42,294 nucleotides of DNA from an uncultured Eubacteriales bacterium (GTDB lineage Bacteria > Bacillota > Clostridia > Lachnospirales > CAG-274). The DNA lies in the NCBI GenBank assembly GCA_902496345.1, contig CABVAP010000008.1, positions 1-42,294 of the forward strand. The letters are read 5' to 3'. The position numbers and the translations under genes are program-made. Within the stretch, counting starts at the first letter, position 1. Every line of letters begins with the position of its first letter. Positions 8,096 to 16,924 of this stretch are shown here, one piece after another. Below the pieces are notes generated by a model. It was not told the origin of the DNA and did no database searches. It saw nothing but the letters and a program-made list of their open reading frames with translations.

Positions 8096-8933
8096 GATTT
8101 TAAAAGCTAATTCTATAAAGGTTGATAGTGATAATAAAATAAATATTGAGATTCCTAATTTTGGAAGCAATGCTATGTTTAATCAGAAGGTTGAACCTGT
8201 TCAAAAGGTTAATCACGCAATTGATTTTCAAAATTTTGACGAGCTATCTGCTACAGATGATACTTTGGTAGACGGATTTTCTTTTGACGAATACCTTGAT
8301 GATAATAGAAGTGAACAAAATCCTGATGAAATTATAAAAAATGCTAATGCAGAGGCTGAAAAAATTATAGAAGACGCTAATGCAAAAGCTGAAAGTATAA
8401 TCAATGATGCTTTACAAAGTGCAAATTCTCAAAAAGAAGAAATTTTTGAAAATGCAAAAAATGATGGTTATAAATCAGGAATGGATATGGCAGAACAAGA
8501 GATTGCTAGTCTAAAAGAAGAGGCACAGCAAATTCGTGACGATGCTATATCAGAAAAAGAACAGCTGCTTGACAGTGTTGAGGGGGAAGTCGTTGGACTT
8601 ATATCAGATATTGTGCAAAAACTTCTCTCTAAAACTTTGAATATTGATAATTCAATTATTTTTAATCTTATAAAACAGGGTTTATCTCAAACTACTATTA
8701 CGGGTCAAGTCTTCATAAGAGTTTGTTATGATGATTATGAAAATGTACTTGAAAATAAAGATGAGTTCTCTGATTTTATAGATAGCAATACTTCGCTTGA
8801 AGTTGTAAAAGATATGTCACTCAACAAAGGTGACTGTGTTATTGAAACGCCTTTTGGCAATATTGACTGTAGTTTGAGCCAACAATTTGAAGGCTTGAAA
8901 AATAGTTTGTACTATATTTTAGGGAATGGGTGA
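8088..8933 (+). CDS. fliH: Flagellar assembly protein FliH
   Basis: FliH is the stator-like regulator of the export ATPase FliI and links it to the C ring. The 281-residue protein has a low-complexity N-terminus, a long Ala/Glu/Lys-rich heptad-like helix at about 80-165, and a conserved C-terminal globular region. It resembles V/F-ATPase E/b subunits, as the family does. The start is TTG inside the end of fliG, preceded by GGAGGCGA, so translation is probably coupled. fliI begins 5 nt after the stop. Confidence 0.88.
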   Translation: MSKILKANSIKVDSDNKINIEIPNFGSNAMFNQKVEPVQKVNHAIDFQNFDELSATDDTLVDGFSFDEYLDDNRSEQNPDEIIKNANAEAEKIIEDANAKAESIINDALQSANSQKEEIFENAKNDGYKSGMDMAEQEIASLKEEAQQIRDDAISEKEQLLDSVEGEVVGLISDIVQKLLSKTLNIDNSIIFNLIKQGLSQTTITGQVFIRVCYDDYENVLENKDEFSDFIDSNTSLEVVKDMSLNKGDCVIETPFGNIDCSLSQQFEGLKNSLYYILGNG

Positions 8934-8938
8934 GCTAG

Positions 8939-10252
8939 TTGAGAACTATTGATATTTCTAAATACAATTCAGTTTTGGAAAAAGTTTATGTTAAAAAACT
9001 TGGGAGAGTTTCTCAAGTTGTTGGACTTACAATAGAATCAATTGGCCCTGTTGTTAGTGTTGGCTGTAGTTGCTACATAAAGGCTGACAAATATAGCAAA
9101 CCTGTTCTCGCTGAAGTGGTTGGTTTTAAAGATAATAAGATTTTGTTGATGCCTCTTGGTGGTATGGAGGGTATTGGCCCTGGTAGTATCGTTGAGGCAT
9201 CTGAAAAGCCACTTTCAGTTAAGGTTGGATATAATTTGTTGGGTAGGGTTTTAGACGGACTTGGCAACCCTATGGACAACAAGGGTTCGTTGAATTGTTC
9301 TGCTGAATATCCTACTAACAATGTCCCACCTGACCCTTTAAAAAGAAAAAGAATAAAAGATGTTATGCCTTTAGGTGTTAAACCTATTGACGGACTTTTA
9401 ACTATTGGTAAAGGTCAGCGTGTCGGCATATTTGCCGGTAGTGGTGTTGGTAAAAGTACACTTATGGGTATGATTGCTAGGAATGCAAAAGCTGATATTA
9501 ACGTAATTGCTCTTATCGGCGAACGTGGTAGGGAAGTTCGTGAGTTTATCGAAAAAGACCTTGGTGAAGAAGGACTTAAACGTTCTGTTCTTGTTATTGC
9601 AACATCTGACCAGCCGGCTTTGGTAAGGCTTAAAGCTGCACAGGTTGCAACGTCTATTGCTGAATATTTTAGAGAAGAGGGAAACGATGTTATCCTCTTT
9701 ATGGACTCACTTACAAGGTATGCAATGGCACAAAGAGAAGTTGGACTTGCAACTGGTGAACCTCCGGTTTCTAGAGGTTATACGCCGTCGGTATTCTCTG
9801 TTATGCCTAAGTTGCTTGAAAGAGCTGGTACTTCTGATAAAGGTTCGATAACAGGTCTTTATACCGTACTTGTTGATGGTGATGATTTGACAGAACCTGT
9901 TACTGATACTGCAAGAGGTATTCTTGATGGTCATATCGTACTTTCAAGAAAACTTGCTAACAAAAATCATTATCCTGCTATTGACGTACTCGCCAGCGTA
10001 TCCCGTGTTATGAGCGATATAGTAACATCTGAACATAAAAAAGCTGCTTTTGAAATAAAAAAGACTATGGCTGTTTACTCAGACGCCGAAGACTTAATCA
10101 ATATCGGTGCTTATGTTAAAGGTAGTAATCCGGACATCGATTATGCTATTGAAAAACACCCAGCTATTATTGATTTCTTAACTCAGTCTACAGGCGATAA
10201 AGTCGAATTTCAAAATGTTGTTCAGCAGATGTATTCCATTACTGGAGGGTGA
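8939..10252 (+). CDS. fliI: Flagellum-specific export ATPase FliI
   Basis: FliI powers delivery of export substrates to the FlhA/FlhB gate and is a homologue of the F1 beta subunit. The 437 residues match the family. Seen: P-loop GSGVGKST in the segment GIFAGSGVGKSTLMGM, the Walker B strand VILFMDSLTR, and the T3SS ATPase signature SLTRYAMAQREVGLATGEPP. The start is TTG with AGGGAATGGG upstream; because GTG/TTG starts recur across this operon I accept it. fliJ starts 6 nt later. Confidence 0.97.
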   Translation: MRTIDISKYNSVLEKVYVKKLGRVSQVVGLTIESIGPVVSVGCSCYIKADKYSKPVLAEVVGFKDNKILLMPLGGMEGIGPGSIVEASEKPLSVKVGYNLLGRVLDGLGNPMDNKGSLNCSAEYPTNNVPPDPLKRKRIKDVMPLGVKPIDGLLTIGKGQRVGIFAGSGVGKSTLMGMIARNAKADINVIALIGERGREVREFIEKDLGEEGLKRSVLVIATSDQPALVRLKAAQVATSIAEYFREEGNDVILFMDSLTRYAMAQREVGLATGEPPVSRGYTPSVFSVMPKLLERAGTSDKGSITGLYTVLVDGDDLTEPVTDTARGILDGHIVLSRKLANKNHYPAIDVLASVSRVMSDIVTSEHKKAAFEIKKTMAVYSDAEDLINIGAYVKGSNPDIDYAIEKHPAIIDFLTQSTGDKVEFQNVVQQMYSITGG

Positions 10253-10258
10253 TTTTAA

Positions 10259-10699
10259 ATGGCTGGTTTTCAGTTTAGAATGGCTGGTTTCCTCGGTATT
10301 AAAGAAAAAATTGAAGAACAAAAAAAGCTTGAATATGGAAAAGCTCTTAAAAAGCTTGATGATGAAAGAAATTTGTTGAATTTACTTAATGATAAAAAAA
10401 ATAATGTGATTTATTCTATGAGGGAAAGTATAAACCTTGGTATACATACTTTTGAACTTAAAAGATATAACGATTACATAGATTATATTAAGAGAAGAAT
10501 TGTTGAACAAGAAGACGCCGTTGATAAAGCAAAAGAATTTGCAGAAACAAAACGTGTTGAACTTGTTGAGGCTGTTAAAGAGCGAAAAATGCTCGAAGTT
10601 ATCAAAGAAAATGATAGAATTGAATATAACAAAGAACAGCTTTTAAAAGAACAAAAAATTGTTGATGAGATAGTTAGTTATCAATACAATAACGCATAA
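10259..10699 (+). CDS. fliJ: Flagellar export chaperone/ATPase stalk protein FliJ
   Basis: FliJ is the coiled-coil stalk of the FliI hexamer and resembles the gamma subunit of F1. The 146 residues are almost wholly helical and charged, with long Lys/Glu heptads. The N-terminal FQFRMAGFLGIKEKIEEQKK matches the Firmicutes FliJ pattern. Identification rests mainly on position after fliI and on the coiled-coil form, because sequence conservation in the family is low. Ribosome binding site GGAGGGTGA overlaps the end of fliI. Confidence 0.88.
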   Translation: MAGFQFRMAGFLGIKEKIEEQKKLEYGKALKKLDDERNLLNLLNDKKNNVIYSMRESINLGIHTFELKRYNDYIDYIKRRIVEQEDAVDKAKEFAETKRVELVEAVKERKMLEVIKENDRIEYNKEQLLKEQKIVDEIVSYQYNNA

Positions 10700-10722
10700 A
10701 AAGTAAAATGGGGGGTTGCAAA

Positions 10723-11526
10723 ATGGCAGCTAAAACCAAAGAAAAACCAAAGAATAGCGAAAATAATATTTCAGAAAATGAAAATCCGAATATAGATAGT
10801 AAAGTTGAAAGTAAAAAAGAAAAAAAGAAAGGCAAACAAAAAGGGAAAAAGAAACATTGGGTGCTTATTCTTTTATTACTCTTAGTTGCTCTTGGGGTTG
10901 CTGTGTTTGGCTTTAATGCTTTTGGGTTAAGAGATGATTATATTTATCCAGCACTTAGAGAATTGCCTTTAGTTGGTGATTTAATTCCAGCTGATGATAA
11001 TGCTCAAGAGGACGAATATAGTGGACTTACAAAGGAACAGCTTATTGTTCAAAACAAAAAGCTTGCTTCAGAAAAAAAAGCCCTTGAAGATGATAAAGCA
11101 AATCTTACCAAAAGAATTTCTGATAATGACAAAGAATTGACCCGTCTCAAAGAAATAGAGGCTAATCAAGAACAGTTTAAAGCTGAAAAGGCTGCTTTTG
11201 ATAAAAGTATTGCTGAAAACGATACTAGTGCTTATAAACAATATTACGAGAGTATTTATCCTGAAAATGCTGATTCAATTTATAGGGAGATAGTTCAAAA
11301 AGATGCAGTAGACAAAGAACTTAAACAATATGTTCAAACTTTTGAAAATATGAAAAAAGATGCTGCTGCTAAAGTCCTTGAACAAATGATTGGGACTGAT
11401 ATGGATTTGGTTGTTCGTATACTTAATAATATAAGCTCTGAACAAAGAGGAGCTATTCTCGGTGCTATGGAACCTGAAAATGCCGCTGCTGCTGCTAAAC
11501 AAATGGCACCTAATGGACAACAATAA
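10723..11526 (+). CDS. MotE-like (YlxF-type) flagellar operon membrane protein
   Basis: This 267-residue protein has a Lys-rich N-terminal cytoplasmic segment, one membrane helix at about 46-66 (HWVLILLLLLVALGVAVFGF), an extracellular coiled coil at about 110-170, and a C-terminal helical domain at about 210-262 (AAKVLEQMIGTDMDLVVRIL) resembling the MgtE N-terminal domain. That architecture and the place between fliJ and fliK match the MotE/YlxF group; MotE is a chaperone or stator-associated protein in other bacteria. I choose the ATG at 10723 over the in-frame ATG at 10708 because the GGGGGG ribosome binding site lies between them. The exact role here is inferred. Confidence 0.75.
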   Translation: MAAKTKEKPKNSENNISENENPNIDSKVESKKEKKKGKQKGKKKHWVLILLLLLVALGVAVFGFNAFGLRDDYIYPALRELPLVGDLIPADDNAQEDEYSGLTKEQLIVQNKKLASEKKALEDDKANLTKRISDNDKELTRLKEIEANQEQFKAEKAAFDKSIAENDTSAYKQYYESIYPENADSIYREIVQKDAVDKELKQYVQTFENMKKDAAAKVLEQMIGTDMDLVVRILNNISSEQRGAILGAMEPENAAAAAKQMAPNGQQ

Positions 11527-11552
11527 TTATTAACTAAGGAGGTGACAAACAA

Positions 11553-13016
11553 ATGGAATTGACAAAAATGCTTTTTGCTAATTTTTCAGCTTCTGCTAGC
11601 AATTTGTCAACAAATAGTTCTACGTCAACTTTGAAATCTAGCCAAAAATTTGAAAACTATATGAGTAAGTCTTCTGCGAGCTCTGATAGTTCAAATGATG
11701 TTTCGGATAAAAAAGATGTATCTACTAAATCAAACAAGAGTGACAAAGTTTCTAAAAACTCAAACCAAAATTCTAAAGATAATAAGGTTAAAACAAAAGA
11801 AACTTCTCAAAAAGACAAAAACGCAGATACAGCCAATGTTTCTAAATCTAATGACACAAAGGAAACTAAACTTTCTGAAGATGACAAAAATGTTGTTTCT
11901 GAAAAGGAAACTGCTCTTAAAGAGAAGGTTGCTGAAATTCTTGGCGTTGATGTCGATGTTGTTGAAAATGTTCTTGAACAACTTGGTATTAATGTTTTTG
12001 ATATTAAAAATATTAACGAATTGCTTCAATTTTTGCAACAAACTTTCCAAGTAGATATGCCATCTGAATTATTATCTGTTGACGGAATAAAAGACAAAAT
12101 GGTTCAAATTCAAGAGGCTGTTGATGAAACAGTTACACAGGTTCAAGAATTGATTCCTGATGTTGATTTTGAGGAATTAGTAAAAGAAATTAGTACAGAT
12201 GAGATTTCTTCTGATGATGTACAGGCTCAGACAGAAGATGTTTCTGTAGATAATGATAATCCTAGCGTAGTGCAAACTGAAGTGGTAGAAACAAATGTTA
12301 AAAAAGATAATACTTCTTTACATAACAAAAACGTTTCTAACAACAATGCCGAAGTTGAGGAAGTGAAAGTTGATACAACTGCTGTTCAAAGTACTCAAGA
12401 AGTAATGCAGGAAAATAGTGGTTTTAATCAACAAGGTTTTCAAAGTGGTAATCAAAATATGAATTTTGAAAGTTCTGAAAACAATATTAACACTAATGGA
12501 ATTACTGGCACAACATTAGAAAATCTTGATAAAACTTTTAGTCAAGTTATTTCTAAAACAACTTCTACAAGAAATGTAAACACTGCTGAAGTAATTAATC
12601 AGATTGTTGAAAAATTTAAAGCTGGTATTATTGGTGAAAATGTTAGTGAAATTAAAATAACATTGAAACCTGATTATCTCGGTGATGTTTCTCTTAGAGT
12701 GGTCAGCGAAAATGGTATTGTTTCTGCTCAGTTTACTGCTGAAAACCAAAGAGTCAAAGAAATAATCGAAGCTAACTTCAATAACCTTAAAAATATGCTT
12801 GATGAACAGGGTGTTCAAGTTTCTGCTTTATCTGTTTCTGTTGGAAGTGAAAGCTCTGACGGCAATGGTAAATCATTTGAATTTGGACAGTCAAAATCTT
12901 CAAGAAGAATAAACGACATTATCAATAATTCAACTGACGAAGTTGAAGAAGAAGATACTGTTGAATATGTTGCTGAAGATGATGTTCTTCAAACTAATGT
13001 AAACTATACTGCATAG
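11553..13016 (+). CDS. fliK: Flagellar hook-length control protein FliK
   Basis: FliK measures hook length and switches export specificity through FlhB. The 487-residue protein has the family architecture: a long, low-complexity N-terminal ruler rich in Ser, Lys, Asp and Asn (about 1-340) and a conserved C-terminal Flg_hook domain at about 365-440 (ISEIKITLKPDYLGDVSLRVVSENG, then QVSALSVSVGS). The gene starts behind AGGAGGTGA and is followed 12 nt later by flgD, the hook cap gene, as usual. Confidence 0.92.
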   Translation: MELTKMLFANFSASASNLSTNSSTSTLKSSQKFENYMSKSSASSDSSNDVSDKKDVSTKSNKSDKVSKNSNQNSKDNKVKTKETSQKDKNADTANVSKSNDTKETKLSEDDKNVVSEKETALKEKVAEILGVDVDVVENVLEQLGINVFDIKNINELLQFLQQTFQVDMPSELLSVDGIKDKMVQIQEAVDETVTQVQELIPDVDFEELVKEISTDEISSDDVQAQTEDVSVDNDNPSVVQTEVVETNVKKDNTSLHNKNVSNNNAEVEEVKVDTTAVQSTQEVMQENSGFNQQGFQSGNQNMNFESSENNINTNGITGTTLENLDKTFSQVISKTTSTRNVNTAEVINQIVEKFKAGIIGENVSEIKITLKPDYLGDVSLRVVSENGIVSAQFTAENQRVKEIIEANFNNLKNMLDEQGVQVSALSVSVGSESSDGNGKSFEFGQSKSSRRINDIINNSTDEVEEEDTVEYVAEDDVLQTNVNYTA

Positions 13017-13028
13017 GAGGTTGATAAT

Positions 13029-13994
13029 ATGGCAGATACTAGTAGTTCTCTTTTTTATGATATAGCATCTTCTAAATCCGACCAGACTACATCAACAACT
13101 TCTACAAGCAAAAGTTCTGGTTCTAGCCTTGACAAAGATGCTTTCTTACGTCTTCTTGTTACTCAGCTTCAATATCAAGACCCTCTTGACCCTATGGATA
13201 ATACTGAATTTGTTGCTCAGATGGCTCAGTTTACTGCACTTGAACAAATGCAAAATCTTAACTCTACAATGAGTAACAGTCAAGCTTATAGTATGATTGG
13301 TCGTACTGTTTATGCTCAGGTCTATAATGAAAGCACAAATAAATATGAAGACATTGCAGGTACTGTTAGTTCAGTTACTATAAAATCTGGTACTCCTTAT
13401 CTTAATGTAGGAGATAAAGAAGTTCCATTTTCTGATGTACAACAGGTTTATTCAACTGATACAAACACAAGTATTGATAAAAATCTTGTTGTTTCTCAAG
13501 CACTTTCACTTGTTGGTAAAACTATCCAAGCTATTACATTTGACGAAAATTCAAACCCTATTGATTTCGTTGAGGGTAAAGTTGGTTATGTTAAATTTGT
13601 TGGAGAAACTCCTGTTTTAAGTGTTGATGGCAAAGACGTATATGTTAGTGAAGTCCTTTCAGTTTCTGATAATACTTTACTTAAGGGTCAAAAATTATCT
13701 GCTGAAGTATTTGATAGTACAAGTAACAAAAACATTAATGTTTCTGGTACAGTTTCTGACATAACTATCGATAACGAAAAATTATATGTAACTGTTGACG
13801 GAAAGAAAGTTGAAATAAAAGATATTTCTTCTGTTCTTAAAGCTATTTCTTACGTTGGCAAGGATGTTAGTTATACTGACAAAGATAGTAAAGAAACTAT
13901 CAGCGGTACAGTTGACGGTGTATTTATCAAAGACACAGAGTCTTACCTTACTATTGGTGATGAAATGGTTGCTCTTTCTAAAATTGAAGGTTAA
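13029..13994 (+). CDS. flgD: Flagellar hook capping protein FlgD with four tandem C-terminal modules
   Basis: FlgD caps the growing hook. Residues 34-80 are the classic FlgD N-terminal region (DKDAFLRLLVTQLQYQDPLDP, then NTEFVAQMAQFTALEQM). The rest is four related ~50-residue beta modules: 88-141 (MIGRTVYAQV), 160-212 (LVGKTIQAIT), 217-270 (LLKGQKLSAEV) and 274-320 (YVGKDVSYTD). Each has the pattern hydrophobic-GxxV, then a G[TK]V turn, then a strand and a final [VI]xxSxV-like element. A short FlgD such as that of Bacillus has one such unit, so this protein (321 residues) is expanded. GGAGG lies before the ATG. Functionally it may make a larger cap or stick to an unusual hook. Confidence 0.95.
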   Translation: MADTSSSLFYDIASSKSDQTTSTTSTSKSSGSSLDKDAFLRLLVTQLQYQDPLDPMDNTEFVAQMAQFTALEQMQNLNSTMSNSQAYSMIGRTVYAQVYNESTNKYEDIAGTVSSVTIKSGTPYLNVGDKEVPFSDVQQVYSTDTNTSIDKNLVVSQALSLVGKTIQAITFDENSNPIDFVEGKVGYVKFVGETPVLSVDGKDVYVSEVLSVSDNTLLKGQKLSAEVFDSTSNKNINVSGTVSDITIDNEKLYVTVDGKKVEIKDISSVLKAISYVGKDVSYTDKDSKETISGTVDGVFIKDTESYLTIGDEMVALSKIEG

Positions 13995-14024
13995 ATCTAT
14001 GTTTAATGCAGAGTGGTGAGTTTA

Positions 14025-14402
14025 ATGCGTATATATAATAACAATATTATATTGCCTGATAACAATATCAAAACAAAAACTCAAAAAAGTTTTGAAAGTT
14101 CAAGTGGGGCAAATTCTTTCCAAAATATATTTAACAATAAGCTTGAAGAAAATTCTTCGGTTCATTTTTCAAAACACGCTTCTATGAGGCTTAATGATAG
14201 AAATGTTTCACTTTCTTCTGAACAAATTAAAAGAGTTGAAAGCGGAATTAACGAGGCCTCTAAAAAAGGCATAAATGATTCGCTTGTTTTGGTTGATGGC
14301 ATCGCTCTTGTTGTTAATGTTAAGAACAAAACAGTTATTACTGCTATGAGTGGAAATAACAACAATATATTTACGAATATCGACGGGGCTGTAATTGTAT
14401 AA
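14025..14402 (+). CDS. Flagellar operon protein (small conserved family between flgD and flgE)
   Basis: A 125-residue protein of the conserved family of unknown function found between flgD and flgE in many Firmicutes (the TIGR02530 group as I recall it). Diagnostic C-terminal half: HFSKHASMRLNDRNVSLS, then a helix with INEASKKGINDSLVLVDGIALVVN, then VKNKTVITAM. The N-terminus is low complexity. I choose ATG 14025 rather than the GTG at 14013, because GTGGTGAG just before it can serve as ribosome binding site. It has no membrane segment or catalytic motif. An 80-nt gap with no clear signal follows before flgE. Confidence 0.8.
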   Translation: MRIYNNNIILPDNNIKTKTQKSFESSSGANSFQNIFNNKLEENSSVHFSKHASMRLNDRNVSLSSEQIKRVESGINEASKKGINDSLVLVDGIALVVNVKNKTVITAMSGNNNNIFTNIDGAVIV

Positions 14403-14482
14403 GCTGGACCTTTTCAGGGGGCTTTCTATTTTTGAATGACAGATAAAATAGATTACAGCCATATTCAAGGAGGTAATTAATT

Positions 14483-15769
14483 ATGATGAGATCATTATTC
14501 TCAGGCGTTTCTGGCTTGAGGGTTCATCAAACAAAGATGGACGTTATTGGTAATAATATTTCAAACGTTAACACTGTTGGTTATAAAAGGGCAACTACAA
14601 CTTTTAGTGATGCAATAAGCCAGACTTTAAGTGGTGCTACTGCTGCTAGTGATACTACTGGTCGTGGTGGTGTTAATGCTAAACAGATTGGTCTTGGTGC
14701 TAATGTTTCAGCTATATCAAATATTATGACAACTGGTTCTAGTGAAAGAACAGACAACCCTAATGATGTTATGATTTCTGGTGACGGTTTCTTCATCGTA
14801 AGCGACTCAACTGGTTACTACTTTACTAGGGCAGGTGCTTTCCAGGTTGATGATGCTGGTAACCTTACTGATTCAAACGGTATGGCAGTTTGTGGTTGGA
14901 CTACTGATGAAGATGGAAACGTTATTCAGTCTAAAGTTTCTGGACTTAACCTTTATGAAGGTACAAAGTCTTATCTTAAACCTCAGGTTACAGATTCTGT
15001 TACTTTTAGTGGTAACATAAACGCTGCTACAAACCCTAATCAGGTTAACACAGTTGCTTTTTATGACAGTCTTGGTAATAGATATGTTGTTAATGCTAAT
15101 ATGATTTATGATGAGGACAGCCAGTCTTGGAATGTTACGATTGACCCAACTGCACAAATAAACGGTGATAGCACTAGTACAACTCAACTTAATTTTGGTA
15201 CTAGCACTATTAATTTAAAATTTGATGAGGACGGTACTTTGTTAGCTCAAGACCCAGATTCTCTTAAAATCGTAACTACTGTTGATTTTGCTGGTGATAA
15301 TCCTTACAATTCAGTTTTTGCTGATGAAATTACTATTGATTTTTCTGGTCTTACTCAATTCCAGGCTAAGGCTGATGCAAAGGCTACTACTGATAATGGT
15401 TATGAAGCTGGTACACTTAAAGGATACAGCATAGGTACTGATGGTACAATCACAGGAACTTATACTAATGGTCTTGCTAAGACTCTTGGACAAATCGCTG
15501 TTGCTGATTTCCCTAATCCTTCTGGTCTTGAAAAAATCGGTAACAACTTATACGCTGCAACAACTAACTCTGGTGACTTTGATGGAATCGGTGTTGAAGT
15601 TGGTGCAAACGGTGGTTCTTTAGCTGGTGGTGTTCTTGAAATGTCAAACGTTGATATTTCTTACGAGTTTACTCAGATGATTACAACTCAAAGAGGTTTC
15701 CAGGCTAACTCAAGAATTATTACAACTTCTGATGAAATGCTTCAAGAACTCGTAAATCTTAAACGATAA
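14483..15769 (+). CDS. flgE: Flagellar hook protein FlgE
   Basis: FlgE is the hook subunit. The 428 residues show the N-terminal rod/hook signature SLFSGVSGLRVHQTKMDVIGNN with ISNVNTVGYKR, a central D1/D2 beta-rich region, and the C-terminal conserved block VDISYEFTQMITTQRGFQANS with a final EMLQELVNLKR. AAGGAGGTAAT precedes the ATG; a second ATG follows at once. A strong hairpin and an internal promoter lie after the stop, so flgE probably ends the first transcriptional segment. Confidence 0.96.
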   Translation: MMRSLFSGVSGLRVHQTKMDVIGNNISNVNTVGYKRATTTFSDAISQTLSGATAASDTTGRGGVNAKQIGLGANVSAISNIMTTGSSERTDNPNDVMISGDGFFIVSDSTGYYFTRAGAFQVDDAGNLTDSNGMAVCGWTTDEDGNVIQSKVSGLNLYEGTKSYLKPQVTDSVTFSGNINAATNPNQVNTVAFYDSLGNRYVVNANMIYDEDSQSWNVTIDPTAQINGDSTSTTQLNFGTSTINLKFDEDGTLLAQDPDSLKIVTTVDFAGDNPYNSVFADEITIDFSGLTQFQAKADAKATTDNGYEAGTLKGYSIGTDGTITGTYTNGLAKTLGQIAVADFPNPSGLEKIGNNLYAATTNSGDFDGIGVEVGANGGSLAGGVLEMSNVDISYEFTQMITTQRGFQANSRIITTSDEMLQELVNLKR

Positions 15770-15786
15770 TTTACTCTAATTAAATA

Positions 15787-15830
15787 TTTTTCTGCCTTTG
15801 TTAAATTTTTTTTGACAAAGGCAGATAAAA
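15787..15830 (+). other. Long stem-loop after flgE (attenuator or 3'-stabiliser)
   Basis: TCTGCCTTTGTTAAA at 15791-15805 pairs with TTTGACAAAGGCAGA at 15811-15825, a 15-bp stem with one wobble and a T5 loop. No T-run follows on either strand, so a simple intrinsic terminator is not supported. It could partly terminate, protect the flgB-flgE message, or just reflect the promoter -35 in its right arm. Confidence 0.6.
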
Positions 15831-15841
15831 TTATGTATAAT
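15812..15841 (+). promoter_or_regulatory. Internal SigA promoter before flbD-motAB
   Basis: A perfect -35 TTGACA at 15812-15817 (inside the right arm of the hairpin) is followed after 18 nt by a perfect -10 TATAAT at 15836-15841. The start point would be near 15848, about 60 nt before flbD. More AT-rich -10-like sequence follows (15842-15860). It would let flbD, motAB and all downstream genes be expressed without the hook genes. Confidence 0.65.
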
Positions 15842-15907
15842 ATAATTATGCTATAAAATATCAATTGGGATTTATGGTTTGTATACTTTTATATCGGAGG
15901 AGTATGT

Positions 15908-16096
15908 ATGATAGAAGTAACTAAACTAAATGATAACTCTCTTTACATTAATGATGATTACATCGAATGTATCGAAGCAGTTCCAGATACGACAATAACA
16001 ATGACGACCGGACGCAAGATAATTGTTAAGGAGTCAATTGATGATATTATAGATAAAATTTTAGAATATAAAAAAAAATATAACGCTAATCTTTAA
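15908..16096 (+). CDS. flbD: FlbD/SwrD family flagellar protein
   Basis: A 62-residue protein of the FlbD family. The core IEVTKLNDNSLYINDDYIE followed by GRKIIVKESIDDII is the family signature. The Bacillus subtilis homologue is SwrD, encoded in the same operon position, reported to raise motor torque through MotA/MotB. Here it directly precedes motA and motB (18-nt gap), which fits that role. CGGAGGAGT gives a strong ribosome binding site. It is not the unrelated Caulobacter FlbD regulator. Confidence 0.88.
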   Translation: MIEVTKLNDNSLYINDDYIECIEAVPDTTITMTTGRKIIVKESIDDIIDKILEYKKKYNANL

Positions 16097-16114
16097 GGAA
16101 AGGGGTAGGCGTAT

Positions 16115-16924
16115 ATGGAATTAGGTTTAATTATAGGTTTTTGTTCTGGTTGGGTATTTATTATACTCTCTATACTTTTAAATGCAGATATGGATATAGG
16201 TGCGGTTATAAACTTTATCGACCCTCCTTCTGTTATGATTACTTTGGGTGGTACAATTGCTGCAACGATGATTGCTAATCCACTACCTAAGGTTATAACT
16301 TCTTTTAAGGCTATTAAAAATATCTTAAAGCCACAAAAACTTGACCCTGTTGAGGCTATTGCTAAAATAGTTGAACTTGCTGGTCTTGCTAGAAAAGAAG
16401 GTATTCTTGCACTAGAAGATGCTTCAAGTGCTATGGAAGATGAGTTCTTACAAAAAGGTGTTATGCTTGTCGTTGACGGTACAGACCCTGAACTCGTTCG
16501 AAGTATCCTTGAAACTGAACTTGCTTACATAGAAGGGCGACACAGAGATGTTCAAGGTGTTTGGGAATTCATTTCGTCAATGGGTCCTGCTTGGGGTATG
16601 ATTGGTACTCTTATCGGACTTGTTATGATGCTCCAGACAATGAGCGACCCGTCAACAATCGGTGGTAGTATGGCCGTTGCCATCATCACTACATTCTATG
16701 GTTCTCTTGTTGCTAACTTTATTGCAACACCTATTGCTGCTAAAATGAAGTCATATAGTAATGATGAAATGCTTATGAAAGAGGTACTTATAGAGGGTAT
16801 CCTTTCTATACAGGCTGGTGAAAACCCTCGTATTATTGAAGAAAAACTTAAAGCATTCTTATCACCAACATTAAGAAAGAGTATCGGTGAGGAAGCTAAT
16901 AATCCACAGGCTGGTGATGAATAA
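16115..16924 (+). CDS. motA: Flagellar stator protein MotA
   Basis: MotA forms the pentameric outer part of the ion-driven stator and pushes on FliG. The 269 residues have four hydrophobic segments: two near the N-terminus (about 1-25 and 35-55) and two at about 150-205, with a cytoplasmic loop between. The MotA signature is visible as GPAWGMIGTLIGLVMMLQTM, with a conserved Pro after the third segment. The ion (H+ or Na+) cannot be decided by eye. An AAAGGGGTAGG site precedes the ATG. The end overlaps motB (TAATG). Confidence 0.95.
   Translation: MELGLIIGFCSGWVFIILSILLNADMDIGAVINFIDPPSVMITLGGTIAATMIANPLPKVITSFKAIKNILKPQKLDPVEAIAKIVELAGLARKEGILALEDASSAMEDEFLQKGVMLVVDGTDPELVRSILETELAYIEGRHRDVQGVWEFISSMGPAWGMIGTLIGLVMMLQTMSDPSTIGGSMAVAIITTFYGSLVANFIATPIAAKMKSYSNDEMLMKEVLIEGILSIQAGENPRIIEEKLKAFLSPTLRKSIGEEANNPQAGDE

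Noticed and set aside
15791..15825. Simple intrinsic terminator after flgE
   Set aside because: The stem is excellent, but no T-run follows on either strand, so I list it only as a stem-loop.
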